A stretch of DNA of 64,000 bases from Rhizobium hidalgonense (GTDB lineage: Bacteria > Pseudomonadota > Alphaproteobacteria > Rhizobiales > Rhizobiaceae), in the NCBI RefSeq assembly GCF_002914525.1, contig NZ_LODW01000048.1, positions 372,001 through 436,000 on the forward strand, written 5' to 3'. Numbering within the stretch: the first letter of the stretch is position 1; every line of letters begins with the position of its first letter. Positions 9,204-17,125 of the stretch are shown here, one piece after another. The notes below the pieces were generated by a model, which saw only the letters and a program-made list of their open reading frames with translations, searched no databases and was not told the origin of the DNA. The translations under genes and the position numbers were made by a program.

Positions 9204-9380
9204 ATGACAAGAGAACGTGAACCCTCATCAAAGGCTTACCGGCAGGATCGTTTCGAAAACACCGAGCGAGCCGCCAAGGAAACCATCGAGGCGGAGCAGC
9301 GCGCTCGCCGGGAGAAAACCAAACGGCTGAAAGAACTGCGCCTGTCGCAGCAAAGCGGCAAGGACCCCGCAACCAGCTAG
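9204..9380 (+). CDS. small charged hypothetical protein
   Basis: 58 residues from the ATG at 9204 (MTREREPSSKAY); an upstream ATG at 9144 would add 20 unrelated-looking residues. The protein is highly charged and helical, with RFENTERAAKETIEAEQRARREKTKRLKELR read in pieces as a probable single coiled helix. Small rhizobial proteins of this composition occur near stress genes, but no function is assigned. No clear ribosome site precedes either start. Confidence 0.5.
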   Translation: MTREREPSSKAYRQDRFENTERAAKETIEAEQRARREKTKRLKELRLSQQSGKDPATS

Positions 9381-9579
9381 ATCTCCACGCACGCTCCCTG
9401 TAGGCCGATGCACCCACCGGTGTCTTCCTCGTGCCGAGCCGGCCGCGTCTGCATCCTTTCGGGGCGTGCCCCTGAATTGTTTTAATTTCGGACGTTCGTC
9501 CATCTTGCAGAGCAAAGATCGCGAAATTATCTTTTTTTTCATCAGTGGCGATTCACGGCATCGGAAAGGGCAGATTGCG

Positions 9580-9789
9580 ATGTCAGACAAGCTGTTCAGT
9601 ACGCGTGACGAACCGCTCGCATCCGAAGACCTCGATGCGTGCAGGCGTGTCCACGAATCCCTCTGCAGCGACCTCCATATCGACAGATCGGGCGCGGAAG
9701 CCGACCGCCTTGGCGCTCTGATTATCGAGCTTTACCGCCAAGGTGTGCATGAGGAGAGCCAGCTTCGATTGCTGGCCGGCGGAAAGTGA
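9580..9789 (+). CDS. small hypothetical protein
   Basis: 69 residues starting MSDKLFSTRDEPL, preceded by ggaaaggg at about 10 nt. It is acidic and helical (DLDACRRVHESLCSDL, then ADRLGALIIELYRQG) with no membrane segment. The pattern resembles small rhizobial proteins of unknown role. A longer in-frame extension back to 9466 lacks a ribosome site and looks non-coding. Confidence 0.55.
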   Translation: MSDKLFSTRDEPLASEDLDACRRVHESLCSDLHIDRSGAEADRLGALIIELYRQGVHEESQLRLLAGGK

Positions 9790-10004
9790 GCCTGATAAAG
9801 CGTCATCCGCCTACTCTCGAGTTCAACAGTCGCTCCAGTCACCCAGCAGGGGCCGCCCACTAGGTCGCCCCCTGTGGCCAAGCTTCATGTGACTCCGATG
9901 CGTTAGTAGACACGCACATATATCGATCCTCCCATCCCAAAATGAACCGATTGCCTTTCCCTGCGTTATCCCTCCGATACATCCGTTTACCCAAGGTGAG
10001 TGAA

Positions 10005-10496
10005 ATGAAAAGATTCGCAATCATTGCTCTGTCGATAGCGACGGCCTTCTCGGGAACGCCGGCGTCGGCAGGTCCGGCTTTCGCACCAAGTCCGGTGCAA
10101 TCGGCGGCACAGCCGGCGCCCGGAGGCAGTGATGCCCGGATCATCACGGTCGGCTGCAACAACTTCACCAATTGCCCGGGCCAGTTCGGCAGGAATGATG
10201 ACGACTGGTATCGCAAACGCCACCATTATCGTGATCGCAGCTACTACCGGGACCGCGACTACGGCCGCTATGACCGCTACGACCGCCGGTATCACCACCA
10301 CAACAATAGCGGCGCCATCATCGGCGGGTTGGCGGCAGGCGCCCTCCTCGGCGGCATCATCGCCTCGCAGCCGCGGGCCTATCGTTCCACCGGCTATAGT
10401 TCGCACGAGGATTATTGCTACAGCCGCTACCGGTCCTACCGCGCCTACGACAATACTTATCAGCCGAGCTACGGCCCGCGCCGCCAGTGCCGTTGA
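10005..10496 (+). CDS. BA14K-family exported protein
   Basis: 163 residues. Signal peptide MKRFAIIALSIATAFSGTPASA precedes a proline/alanine linker and a Tyr/Arg/His/Asp-rich stretch (about residues 75-108). A hydrophobic glycine-rich segment follows (IIGGLAAGALLGGIIA, probably a membrane anchor), and then the C-terminal YCYSRYRSY...RRQCR, the BA14K signature. BA14K proteins were first described as Brucella immunogens and are common in Rhizobiales envelopes; molecular function is not settled. The start has aaggtg 6-8 nt upstream. A good terminator follows. Confidence 0.85.
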   Translation: MKRFAIIALSIATAFSGTPASAGPAFAPSPVQSAAQPAPGGSDARIITVGCNNFTNCPGQFGRNDDDWYRKRHHYRDRSYYRDRDYGRYDRYDRRYHHHNNSGAIIGGLAAGALLGGIIASQPRAYRSTGYSSHEDYCYSRYRSYRAYDNTYQPSYGPRRQCR

Positions 10497-10518
10497 ACCG
10501 GTGGGCGTGTCAGCATAA

Positions 10519-10545
10519 GCCTCGCATCGAGATGCGGGGCTTTTT
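10519..10545 (+). terminator. intrinsic terminator of BA14K gene
   Basis: Stem gcctcgcatc (10519-10528) pairs with gatgcggggc (10531-10540, one wobble), followed directly by ttttt. Confidence 0.85.
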
Positions 10546-10698
10546 GATGCCGGGCGGCCGACGCCGGCGCCACTGGCAAGTCCATGCCTCGAAACAACTT
10601 GTTTTGCTTCCCCCGGGTCCGCAATCGTGCTTGTCTTCCGGCTCCAGCCGCGCGAATCCTGCTAAACTGCCGCGCCGCCTATATTGCGTGGGTGATCA

Positions 10699-11289
10699 AT
10701 GACGTCTGCAGATGCCGCTAAGCTCCGCGGCCAAGTCGTCCTGCTCGCGCCGGATCTGCAAAACCTTTCGGACTTCGAAGCGGCGCTCGCCGCCGGCTGG
10801 TCTCCCGATCCGCGCCGCGCCGGCGACACAGCCTATGTGAGCGGCAAACTCCCGCGCCTGCGCCAGAACAGATCGAAGTATCTCGGCGAACTCATTGCCC
10901 ACGGCAAGCCACACACCGGGTCCGGACCGCCGCCGCTGACCACCCGTTTGTTCTGGATCTGGAACGGTGAATTCTGCGGCAGCATCAGCCTGCGTTTTCA
11001 CGCGGGTACAGAGGAGTTGCCGCCCGAGATCTCTGGCCATGTGGGCTACTCGGTCGTGCCATGGAAACAGCGCAATGGCCACGCGACGACAGCCCTGAAA
11101 CTGCTGCTGGCCGTCGCGAAGAAGGAAGGTCTCGATCGCATCGTCATCCTCTGCGACGAGGACAACCATGCCTCGCGGCGCGTGATCGAGCGCAATGGCG
11201 GCGAATTGTTTATGCGCGGCCCCCATCCCTCGGACAGGCCCGATCAGATCAAACTGTATTTCCAGCTGCGGCCTTGCGCCACCGGCTGA
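10699..11289 (+). CDS. GNAT-family N-acetyltransferase
   Basis: 196 residues. The acetyl-CoA binding core is seen as ISGHVGYSVVPWKQRNGHATTALKLLLAVAKKEG read in pieces, with the R/Q-x-x-G-x-G/A loop as KQRNGHAT and the conserved helix DNHASRRVIERNGG. It resembles the predicted acetyltransferases of COG3981. The N-terminal third (LAPDLQNLSDFEAAL) is an extension common in that group. Substrate unknown; cytoplasmic. No operon partner: the downstream 450 bp is poorly coding. Confidence 0.85.
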   Translation: MTSADAAKLRGQVVLLAPDLQNLSDFEAALAAGWSPDPRRAGDTAYVSGKLPRLRQNRSKYLGELIAHGKPHTGSGPPPLTTRLFWIWNGEFCGSISLRFHAGTEELPPEISGHVGYSVVPWKQRNGHATTALKLLLAVAKKEGLDRIVILCDEDNHASRRVIERNGGELFMRGPHPSDRPDQIKLYFQLRPCATG

Positions 11290-11747
11290 CTTGAAACGCG
11301 CAATGCATTTCCAGAAGACGGAGCAAAAACCTTGCCCGCCTTGCCCGTCCGTCCCATCGGGAAACCGGTACCGACGGTGACGAAAGTGGAAACACCAGCC
11401 ATCGTCGTATTGGCCGGCAGGACGGAGCGGATCGTCGGTCGGTCGGCTGGCCCGAAAAGACCAACTGATATTTGTCGCTGAGCGAAACGCAGCGCCCGGT
11501 CCAGCGCATTTGCCACCATCACTCGGTCGGCGTTCGATTTCACACGCGCAGCCGAAAAGCGAAGGGTCGTCGGCACGTTGCCCATCGTCTTTGCCGGGGA
11601 AAGGCGCGCCCCATCGTTCTGGAGATCGAGATGATCCGACCTATCCTTCGTCTCCTCACGAGACACCTCCTCTCCGTCTTCATCGTCGCAGCGCTTGCAT
11701 CCCGCTCGCAATACCGCTTCACGGAAAAGTAGCGTTCGAGCGCAGCC
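11290..11747. other. gene-poor gap
   Basis: This 458-bp stretch contains no ORF with recognisable protein character. The only item with a translation signal is a 33-codon frame at 11631, listed separately. Confidence 0.5.
11631..11732 (+). CDS. possible small hydrophobic protein
   Basis: 33 codons, with a good ribosome site (ggag, 6 nt before the ATG). A central hydrophobic run (HLLSVFIVAALAS) is flanked by basic residues, as in single-pass small membrane proteins. It lies in an otherwise non-coding gap. It could also be chance; no relatives are recognised. Confidence 0.3.
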   Translation: MIRPILRLLTRHLLSVFIVAALASRSQYRFTEK

Positions 11748-12305
11748 TTATGATCGAGGTCCGATGACGGTCTGACCGGCTGCGTCGCAATAGGCCGAGA
11801 AGGCCTGAAGATAGGCCTGCACCCTAAAACGGTTCTCCGCCGTCTCGACGGCCCGAAATACCTCGGCCGGTTCCAGCTTCATCAGGGGAAGCCGCAGGAA
11901 GATATCGGCTGCGAACCGATCGGTGATGGTCGCAAGGATAGTGCGCAGGCCCGCTAGCATGTCATCGCCCCGATGCGAAGCGTGCAGCAGCGCAACGGGC
12001 TTGTGAACGATCTCATCGCCAGACACGAGCCAGTCGATCGCATTCTTGAGGCCGCCGGGGATGGATCGCACATATTCCGGGCTGGCAATGATCACCCCGT
12101 CGCTTTGAGTGATCAGGTCGATGAAATCCCGCACCGCCGCTGGCAGCGCTTCCCCCTCGAGATCAGGCGAGAACACCGGCAAACCTCCCACGCCGTCGAA
12201 GATCGCGATTTCGATCTCACTGGGTGCGACTGCGCTGACAGCCCGTAGCATTGCCGTATTGGTCGAGTTGCGCCGAGCGCTGCCGGATATTGCGAGAATC
12301 TTCAT
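11748..12305 (-). CDS. NADPH-dependent FMN reductase family protein
   Basis: 185 residues with the flavodoxin-like pattern: MKILAISGSARRNSTNTAML (first strand and FMN-phosphate loop) and the second flavin loop IIASPEYVRSIPGGLKNAIDW, read in two parts. Such enzymes reduce FMN, quinones or azo compounds with NAD(P)H in the cytoplasm. The ATG at 12305 starts exactly at the conserved first strand; the frame remains open upstream but that part has no family character. It is divergent from the ABC exporter at 12511, with about 205 bp between. Confidence 0.9.
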   Translation of the reverse strand: MKILAISGSARRNSTNTAMLRAVSAVAPSEIEIAIFDGVGGLPVFSPDLEGEALPAAVRDFIDLITQSDGVIIASPEYVRSIPGGLKNAIDWLVSGDEIVHKPVALLHASHRGDDMLAGLRTILATITDRFAADIFLRLPLMKLEPAEVFRAVETAENRFRVQAYLQAFSAYCDAAGQTVIGPRS

Positions 12306-12510
12306 GAGCCCAACAGCGATCGATTGGTCGGGGCTGTCAACGCAAAAAGCTGCGGCGCCGCGCGTCTCTTTCGGATAGGCAAGCGACGCTGGAGCACAGC
12401 GCATTGTGCGATTGAGTGATCGGCAAAAGCGACTTTTGCTTGCACTGGCCGAGCCCAGCGTTAGCTTGGGGTCCCAATCCTGACAGCTGCCGAATCGGCG
12501 GGAAATACAG

Positions 12511-13512
12511 ATGACGGCTTTGATCGAGGCACGGGGCGTCAGCAAACGCTTCCGGCAGCACAAGAGATTTCCGGGCCTGCTCGGCGCCCTGAAAACATTG
12601 GTGACCAACGAATACACCGAAGTTCTGGCCGTTTCCGACATCGATTTCGACGTCGCGGCCGGTGAAGCGGTCGGTTATCTCGGCCCCAACGGCGCCGGCA
12701 AATCCACGATGATCAAGATGATGACCGGCATCCTGGTGCCGAGCGCCGGCGCGCTCTCAGTGCTCGGCCGCACGCCGCATCTTAAGCGGATGGACAATGC
12801 GCGCGAGATCGGCGTTGTATTCGGCCAGCGCAGCCAGCTCTGGTGGGACCTGCCGCTGGTCGACAGTTTCACCTTGCACCAGCGCATCTACGACATCCCC
12901 CTTGCCCGCTATGCCGATAATCTCCGGCGCTTCAGCGAACTGCTCGACCTCACGCCCTTTCTCGATCGCGCGGTGCGCCAGCTCAGCCTCGGCCAGCGCA
13001 TGCGCGCCGAGATCGTCATGTCGCTGCTGCACGATCCGAAGATCCTGTTTCTCGACGAACCCACGATCGGGCTCGACGTGGTCGCCAAGGATGCCGTGCG
13101 GCGCTTCCTTGCCGAAATCAACCGCGAACGAGGTGTGACCATCATCCTCACCACCCACGACCTGCAGGACATCGAGACTATCTGCCCGCGACTGATCATG
13201 GTCGATCACTCGAGGCTGATCTTCGACGGCGAATTGCGGAGCCTGCGCGCCGCATTGGGCTCGGCCCGGCGGCTGACGCTGGAATTTGCCAGCGACCCCG
13301 GACCGCTGTCGCTCAGCACCGCTTCGCTCGTCAGTGACGAAGGCCTGCGCAAGAATTATCTGATCGAACGCGAAGACGTTTCGCTGGTCAGGATCCTGTC
13401 GGAGGTGGGAAGCGACCGCGATCTCAAGGATGTGGCGCTGCACGAGCCTGACATCGAGGAGGTCATCCGCACCTTCTATCAGGGCCGCAACGTGCGAGCG
13501 CGGGCGTCATGA
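12511..13512 (+). CDS. ABC-2 type exporter, ATP-binding subunit (COG4586-like)
   Basis: 333 residues. Walker A GPNGAGKST (58-66), Q-loop region VVFGQRSQLWWDLP, signature QLSLGQRMR, Walker B ILFLDEPTIGLD and H-loop TTHD are all present, so it should hydrolyse ATP. The QLWWDLP phrase is typical of the COG4586 group, which pairs with two ABC-2 permeases. The stop overlaps the next start by 4 nt (ATGA at 13509), and the third gene follows after 3 nt, so the three form one operon. The exported substrate is unknown. Confidence 0.9.
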   Translation: MTALIEARGVSKRFRQHKRFPGLLGALKTLVTNEYTEVLAVSDIDFDVAAGEAVGYLGPNGAGKSTMIKMMTGILVPSAGALSVLGRTPHLKRMDNAREIGVVFGQRSQLWWDLPLVDSFTLHQRIYDIPLARYADNLRRFSELLDLTPFLDRAVRQLSLGQRMRAEIVMSLLHDPKILFLDEPTIGLDVVAKDAVRRFLAEINRERGVTIILTTHDLQDIETICPRLIMVDHSRLIFDGELRSLRAALGSARRLTLEFASDPGPLSLSTASLVSDEGLRKNYLIEREDVSLVRILSEVGSDRDLKDVALHEPDIEEVIRTFYQGRNVRARAS

Positions 13513-14309
13513 GCGCTTACCTCGCCTTTGCCCGCAGTTCCTTCCAAGTGCAGCTCGCCTACCGCAACGAGGTCTGGGCCAAAATTTTCGGCAAACTGGT
13601 GCAAGTCGTCGCACGGGTCGCCATCTGGCAGGCCGCCTATGCCGGCGTCGGCGCACCGGTTGTCGACGGCGTCTCGCTGCAGCAGATGGTGACCTATGCC
13701 CTGCTTGGCGGTGCGGTGATGGGCGCCACCCGGCCTGAAAGGATCATCGGCGAGATCGGCCGGTCACTCAAGACGGGCGATATCGCTGTCTGGCTGCTGA
13801 AGCCGCTATCCTATCCGCTTTACATCTTCGCCAATGAATGCGGTAGTTTCGGCTATCGCCTGATAACGCAGGTCATCCCAACGATAGCCTTCACCGCGTT
13901 GTTTTACGGCATGCTGCCGCCGGCAAGTCTGTTCCATGCCCTGATGTTCATCGCATTCTGGGCACTTTCCTTTACGCTGCTGTCCCTGATGTCGATGCTC
14001 TTCGGCCTCATCGCCTTCTGGCTGATGACGAGCTTCTCGCTGGACTGGATCCTCGGCGCCCTGCTGCAATTATTCTCGGGCCTGCTGGTCCCCTTCTGGT
14101 TTTTTCCCGAGCCGCTGGCAGCGATCGCCCGCCATCTGCCCTTCGCCTGGATCGTCTATTATCCCAATTCCGTCTATCTCGGCAGGCTTTCGGCTACCGA
14201 CACCTGGCTTCATCTCGGCCTCGGTCTCGGCTGGGCCGGATTGGTCCTCTTGGGTGTCCTTTGGCTATGGCGCTCCGCCTCCACCCGCATTACCGTGCAG
14301 GGAGGCTGA
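13509..14309 (+). CDS. ABC-2 type exporter permease (COG4587-like)
   Basis: 266 residues with about six hydrophobic segments, e.g. LMFIAFWALSFTLLSLMSML and LGLGLGWAGLVLLGVLWLW. The conserved WLLKPLSYPLY and LVPFWFFPEPL phrases are typical of this permease family. Inner-membrane channel half, expected to dimerise with the next gene product and be driven by the ATPase at 12511, whose reading frame it overlaps. Confidence 0.85.
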   Translation: MSAYLAFARSSFQVQLAYRNEVWAKIFGKLVQVVARVAIWQAAYAGVGAPVVDGVSLQQMVTYALLGGAVMGATRPERIIGEIGRSLKTGDIAVWLLKPLSYPLYIFANECGSFGYRLITQVIPTIAFTALFYGMLPPASLFHALMFIAFWALSFTLLSLMSMLFGLIAFWLMTSFSLDWILGALLQLFSGLLVPFWFFPEPLAAIARHLPFAWIVYYPNSVYLGRLSATDTWLHLGLGLGWAGLVLLGVLWLWRSASTRITVQGG

Positions 14310-14312
14310 ACC

Positions 14313-15116
14313 GTGCTCCTTCATCACTTCCGCGTCATTCCGCTGCTGGTACGCATGTATGTACGCTCGCAGATGGAATATCGCGGCGCCTTCTGGCTCG
14401 ATCGTCTTGCGCAGATCCTCTCCTATGGCAGCGTCTTCGCCACCATTGGCATCCTGCTTGCGCGATTCAACACGCTCGGCGGCTGGAGCTGGCCGGAGCT
14501 CGCGCTGCTCTACAGCTTCCAGCTGCTCGCCTATTCCCTCGGCGCGGCGATGGGCTTCGTGCAGCTGCGCGACCTGGAAGAACTGGTGCGGCTCGGGACC
14601 TTTGATACGCTGTTGGTCAAGCCATTCAGCCCCTGGGTCTATCTGATCTTTTCCGGCCTCAACATCAGCTATACCGGCCACGTCATCCTCGCGGTGGCGC
14701 TGATGGGCTGGGCCATCCTATCCGTCGACTTCGCCTGGTCGGTCTGGTCCGTGTCATTCCTCCTTGCCACGCTCATCAGCGCGGCGTTGCTGACCGCCGC
14801 GCTGATCACGATGATCGGCGCCACGGCGCTGATCTGGGTTCGCTCCAATCACTTGTTCTCGATCTTCTTCGGTTTCTGGGAGCTGATGCGCTACCCGCTC
14901 AACATTTTCCCCGGCAGCATCCAGATCACCCTAATCACCGCCGTTCCGCTGGCGCTGACCAGCTCAGTCCCGGTTGCCGCGCTGCTCGGCAAACCCGTCC
15001 CCATCCTTGGGGACTGGGCCGGCCCAGTGGCTCTGGCGGCCGGTCCGGTCTGGGTGCTGATCGCGATAGCGCACTGGCGCTACGCCACCGGCAAATACCA
15101 GGGCGCCGGCGGCTGA
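14313..15116 (+). CDS. ABC-2 type exporter permease (COG3694-like)
   Basis: 267 residues, about six transmembrane segments. It begins with an amphipathic RMYVRSQMEYRGAFWLDR helix as in the partner permease, and has the conserved DTLLVKPFSPWVYL and PLNIFPGSIQ motifs. It starts 3 nt after the preceding stop. With the two upstream genes it completes a three-component exporter; this order (ATPase, COG4587, COG3694) is widespread and its substrate usually unknown. Confidence 0.85.
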   Translation: MLLHHFRVIPLLVRMYVRSQMEYRGAFWLDRLAQILSYGSVFATIGILLARFNTLGGWSWPELALLYSFQLLAYSLGAAMGFVQLRDLEELVRLGTFDTLLVKPFSPWVYLIFSGLNISYTGHVILAVALMGWAILSVDFAWSVWSVSFLLATLISAALLTAALITMIGATALIWVRSNHLFSIFFGFWELMRYPLNIFPGSIQITLITAVPLALTSSVPVAALLGKPVPILGDWAGPVALAAGPVWVLIAIAHWRYATGKYQGAGG

Positions 15117-15140
15117 TCGGGCCGGCTGAGTTCGCTGATA

Positions 15141-15662
15141 TCAGGAAGCCGGCGACAACGATTTTGCACGGACCTCCAGGAACGCCGCCGTCAGCTTCGC
15201 CAGCACAGGCGAGGTCCACGTGCCGTTGGCGCCGCCGATCGGATCGATGATGTGGATCTGCCTGAGATCGTCCATGAACTCCTCCCAAAGCGGCGCCCCA
15301 CCCTCTTCGAGAAGCTCGGCACGGATGCTCAGCTCCTCGCTGACCGGCAGGTGCCGGCGCCCCCAGGCGCCGATCATCGCGAAGATCGGTACGAGCTGGA
15401 TCGCAGGCTCCATCAGGCTGTAGATCGCTTTCTGGCTGTGGCTCGGATCATCCCGCTTGTTGATAAAGCCGAGCGATAGCAGCCGCTTCAGCCTGGCCGC
15501 CAGAATGTTGGAGGCGATCCCTTCCTCGGAATGCGTCAGAAGATCGCGGAAATGGCGGCGGTTGCCAAACATGATGTCCCGGATGATGATGAGGCTCCAC
15601 CTGTCGCCCAGCACCTCCATCGTCAGGTTGATCGGGCAGCCCGATCGCAATTCGATATCCAC
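15141..15662 (-). CDS. HxlR-family transcriptional regulator
   Basis: 173 residues from a GTG at 15662, chosen because aggag lies 8 nt upstream and because HxlR proteins start shortly before the conserved cysteine (here SGCPINLTMEVLGDRW). Longer ATG starts at 15692, 15707 and 15719 would overlap the operator. The winged helix is seen as RWSLIIIRDIMFGNRRHFRDLL, read in parts, and ASNILAARLKRLLSLGFI. HxlR regulators often sense electrophiles or oxidants through that cysteine. It is divergent from a reductase-like gene at 15753, its probable target, and likely represses itself. Confidence 0.85.
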   Translation of the reverse strand: MDIELRSGCPINLTMEVLGDRWSLIIIRDIMFGNRRHFRDLLTHSEEGIASNILAARLKRLLSLGFINKRDDPSHSQKAIYSLMEPAIQLVPIFAMIGAWGRRHLPVSEELSIRAELLEEGGAPLWEEFMDDLRQIHIIDPIGGANGTWTSPVLAKLTAAFLEVRAKSLSPAS

Positions 15663-15680
15663 GTTATCATCTCCTGAAAA

Positions 15681-15740
15681 AACTGATTGCATTATAGGAT
15701 CAGTCATGCAACATAGCAACCAGTTTCATAACGCAATCAG
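15681..15740. promoter_or_regulatory. divergent operator with three gcaaYcag half-sites
   Basis: Half-sites: aactgattgc (15681-15690, inverted), gcaaccagtt (15716-15725) and gcaatcag (15733-15740). The first and second form an inverted repeat with a 25-nt spacer; the first and third form a wider one. All lie between the HxlR gene and the reductase gene, so binding would block both promoters. Confidence 0.6.
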
Positions 15741-15752
15741 ATGGAGGAGAGC

Positions 15753-16394
15753 ATGACCAAAGTTAGCGTCGCTGGGTTTTCCCTTTCCGTGGACGGTTTC
15801 GGCGCCGGTCCGGAGCAAAGCATGCAGGATCCGCTCGGCAAGCGGGGACCGGAGATGTTTCAATGGTTTTTTCACACCCGCACTTTCCGCGCGATGCAGG
15901 GAAAGGACGACGGATCGCAGGGCATCGACGAAGATTATGCCGCCCGCGGCATGGCCAATTTCGGCGCCTTCATTCTCGGGCGCAACATGTTCGGCCCCAT
16001 CCGCGGCGATTGGCCGGATGAGGCCTGGAAGGGCTGGTGGGGGCCGAATCCGCCCTATCACGCGCCAACCTTTATCCTGACGCATTATCCGCGTGAACCG
16101 ATCGTCATGGAGGGCGGCACAACCTTTCACTTCATCACCGGCGGCATCGAGGATGCACTTGAAAAGGCGAGGGCTGCGGCCGGCGGCAAGGACGTGAAGA
16201 TCGGCGGCGGGGTCAGCACCGTCCGCCAATATCTTCAGGCCGGCCTGATCGACGAACTGCATTTCGCCATCGCGCCGGTCGTGCTCGGCAAGGGAGAAGC
16301 GATGTTCACAGGCATCGACCTGCCCGCCCTCGGCTTCCGCGTCGCCGAGCATGCCACCACCGAACACGCCACCCATATCGTGCTGGCAAAATAA
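15753..16394 (+). CDS. dihydrofolate-reductase-like protein (RibD C-terminal family)
   Basis: 213 residues. It shows the family features SVAGFSLSVDGFGAGP at the N-terminus, GAFILGRNMFGP, the FITGGIEDALEKA helix and VKIGGGVSTVRQYLQAGLIDELH, read in parts, which bind NADPH. RibD-C/YyaP-type proteins reduce pterin- or ribityl-like substrates, but most are uncharacterised. The start follows ggaggaga. Context: divergent from an HxlR regulator, a common pairing for stress-inducible reductases. Confidence 0.85.
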   Translation: MTKVSVAGFSLSVDGFGAGPEQSMQDPLGKRGPEMFQWFFHTRTFRAMQGKDDGSQGIDEDYAARGMANFGAFILGRNMFGPIRGDWPDEAWKGWWGPNPPYHAPTFILTHYPREPIVMEGGTTFHFITGGIEDALEKARAAAGGKDVKIGGGVSTVRQYLQAGLIDELHFAIAPVVLGKGEAMFTGIDLPALGFRVAEHATTEHATHIVLAK

Positions 16395-16650
16395 CGGGCA
16401 GTCGATCAGGATCGACATCCCTTCCGTCAGAGCACGCCGCAGGCTTTCTGCGGCGGCAATGGCGATGATGGCTGGGAAGCCCGGCGCTGGGCCGCCACCG
16501 AACCGCAATAAAAAATAGCTGTTGCTGGGGAATGAGCGTAGAGTGAGCGCCATCGGCCCATCGGCATCGGCACGACCGCTTGTGAGACCATAGTGCTCTT
16601 GCCGCTTCACGCAGGGTACGACAAGGCTTTTATCGCTCACCTCACTCAAC

Positions 16651-16827
16651 GATGATGACATAACGATCGTCACCGATGCCGTCCGCCAATGGTGCTGCGA
16701 GCGGAAGCTCGACATCGACAGCATCAAAGGGCGCCACGCCATCACCATTGCCGTCGATCTCATCCAGATGAATACCGACCGCGACAGGCTTTTTGCCGAG
16801 CTGTCGAAGCAGTTGGACCACCAGTAG
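16651..16827 (+). pseudogene. remnant of a small rhizobial protein, no start codon
   Basis: A 58-codon open stretch from 16651 to the TAG at 16825 reads DDDITIVTDAVRQWC, CERKLDIDSIKGRHAITIAV, then a charged helix ending KQLDHQ. It looks protein-like, resembling small alphaproteobacterial proteins of unknown function. The frame runs back to an upstream TAG with no ATG, GTG or TTG, so it cannot be translated normally as read. Either the N-terminus is lost, or the start is unusual. The preceding ~250 bp (16395-16645) shows nothing else. Confidence 0.45.
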
Positions 16828-16861
16828 GACCCGGCCTCAGCCGCGCGCTGCTTCGAGACGC

Positions 16862-17082
16862 TTAAAGGCGCTTTTCAAAAAAGAGTGTCGGGATATGGGT
16901 CGTCGTTGAAACGGTCGATCTCATTCCAGCCGGTTGCGCGATAAAGCTGTTGCGCGTGGGAAAGCGAACTGTTCGTATCGAGACGCAGGAACTTGACGGA
17001 GTTCGCGGGCGATGGTCTCGCGCCCGCGGCGCATCAGACGTCAGGCCGATCGGCGGCTTGCAGCCACCTTGCGGATCATCAT
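16862..17082 (-). pseudogene. decayed GNAT acetyltransferase, C-terminal part
   Basis: On the minus strand the sequence spells a GNAT C-terminal half in shifting frames: KVAASRRSA then a stop, RLMRRGRETIAREL, a shift, KFLRLDTNSSLSHAQQLYRA, TGWNEIDRFNDDPYPDT, then another shift into FFEKRL and the TAA at 16862. The pattern (acetyl-CoA loop, RLDTN strand, QLYRATGW helix, F-EK-L end) is the usual one of this family. At least two frameshifts and one in-frame stop make it non-functional. No N-terminal half was found. Confidence 0.65.
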
Positions 17083-17125
17083 CCCCTCGCCTATGGGATG
17101 GCAACGTCCCGCAAGGCCTCTCCCC

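Noticed and set aside
16395..16605. Minus-strand frame beginning MALTLRSFPS
   Set aside because: Runs into the antisense of the reductase gene; no ribosome site or family pattern.
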